A DNA stretch of 64,000 bases from Phycisphaeraceae bacterium (GTDB taxonomy: Bacteria > Planctomycetota > Phycisphaerae > Phycisphaerales > Phycisphaeraceae). Positions 63,974 through 64,000 of this stretch are shown piece by piece. The stretch lies in contig PBAS01000016.1 of assembly GCA_002716625.1 (NCBI GenBank), positions 1-64,000 of the forward strand. Reading direction: 5' to 3'. The notes beneath the pieces were generated by a model that was not told where the DNA came from, did not search any database, and was given only the letters and a program-made list of their open reading frames with translations. Both the position numbers and the translations under genes were made by a program. Position 1 is the stretch's first letter. Every line of letters begins with the position of its first letter.

Positions 63974-64000
63974 GTATGTCTAAAATCATACAGATTTATT

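Noticed and set aside
1-64000. CRISPR arrays, insertion sequences, attachment sites, toxin-antitoxin pairs and restriction systems.
   Set aside because: I looked for direct-repeat arrays, transposase, integrase and defence motifs and found none.

Overview
The window looks like chromosomal DNA of a Planctomycetota bacterium, most likely of the Phycisphaerae type. The clues are: a large secreted protease that opens with an LEPR-XLL-like N-terminus and carries a dockerin pair; a DUF1559-like pseudopilin; PQQ-type beta-propeller proteins; sugar-degradation families common in planctomycetes (DUF4838, DUF6807, Gfo/Idh/MocA, PhyH, sialidase-like, GH35); and LpxD, which implies an LPS-bearing outer membrane. 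Base composition is moderate. I see no insertion sequences, phage genes, CRISPR arrays, rRNAs or convincing tRNAs. The taxonomic call is inference from gene families. Layout: 1-8.5 kb holds secreted proteins (two PQQ propellers around a pseudopilin, then a 1364-residue subtilase). 8.7-14.2 kb is a leftward cluster argB-argF-unknown-GT39-thiE. About 960 bp without a convincing gene follow; they contain a possible structured RNA in the argB leader direction. 15.2-17.2 kb is a rightward pair, a probable aspartate dehydrogenase and an aminotransferase. 17.2-27.2 kb is a leftward eight-gene run that reads like a carbohydrate catabolism operon: lactonase, Gfo/Idh oxidoreductase, DUF6807 protein, sialidase-like protein, amidohydrolase, exported DUF4838 protein, PhyH dioxygenase and aldo/keto reductase. 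A hairpin-rich gap follows, then a rightward lipoprotein, a GH35 beta-galactosidase-like protein, a MoaB-like protein, a GroES-like protein, aroA and an MsbA-like ABC exporter (27.7-35.7 kb). From 35.7 to 47.8 kb most genes run leftward: an MBL-fold hydrolase, lpxD, a TPR lipoprotein, nuoG, thrC, lspA, a DksA-like protein, a thioredoxin-like protein, leuD and a repeat-containing lipoprotein. 48-59 kb is mainly rightward housekeeping: serS, folC, thyX, a TsaC/Sua5-LMW phosphatase fusion, rpiB, a membrane protein, a BtuF/BtuC-like pair and pyrF; nuoA runs the other way. The window ends with a leftward heterodimeric ABC exporter plus a HlyD-type adaptor. The sharpest oddity is in the GH35 gene. 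A perfect 20-bp inverted repeat sits exactly at the position of the catalytic nucleophile, and reads as an in-frame 21-bp insertion copied in inverted orientation from the next 20 bases. Other points of interest are the asymmetric ATP sites split between the two exporter subunits at the right end, an RpiB lacking the usual catalytic cysteine, a DksA-like protein with a hexanucleotide (Lys-Thr)n tract and half its zinc ligands, scattered single nuo genes, and a possible multi-hairpin RNA at 14359-14477.
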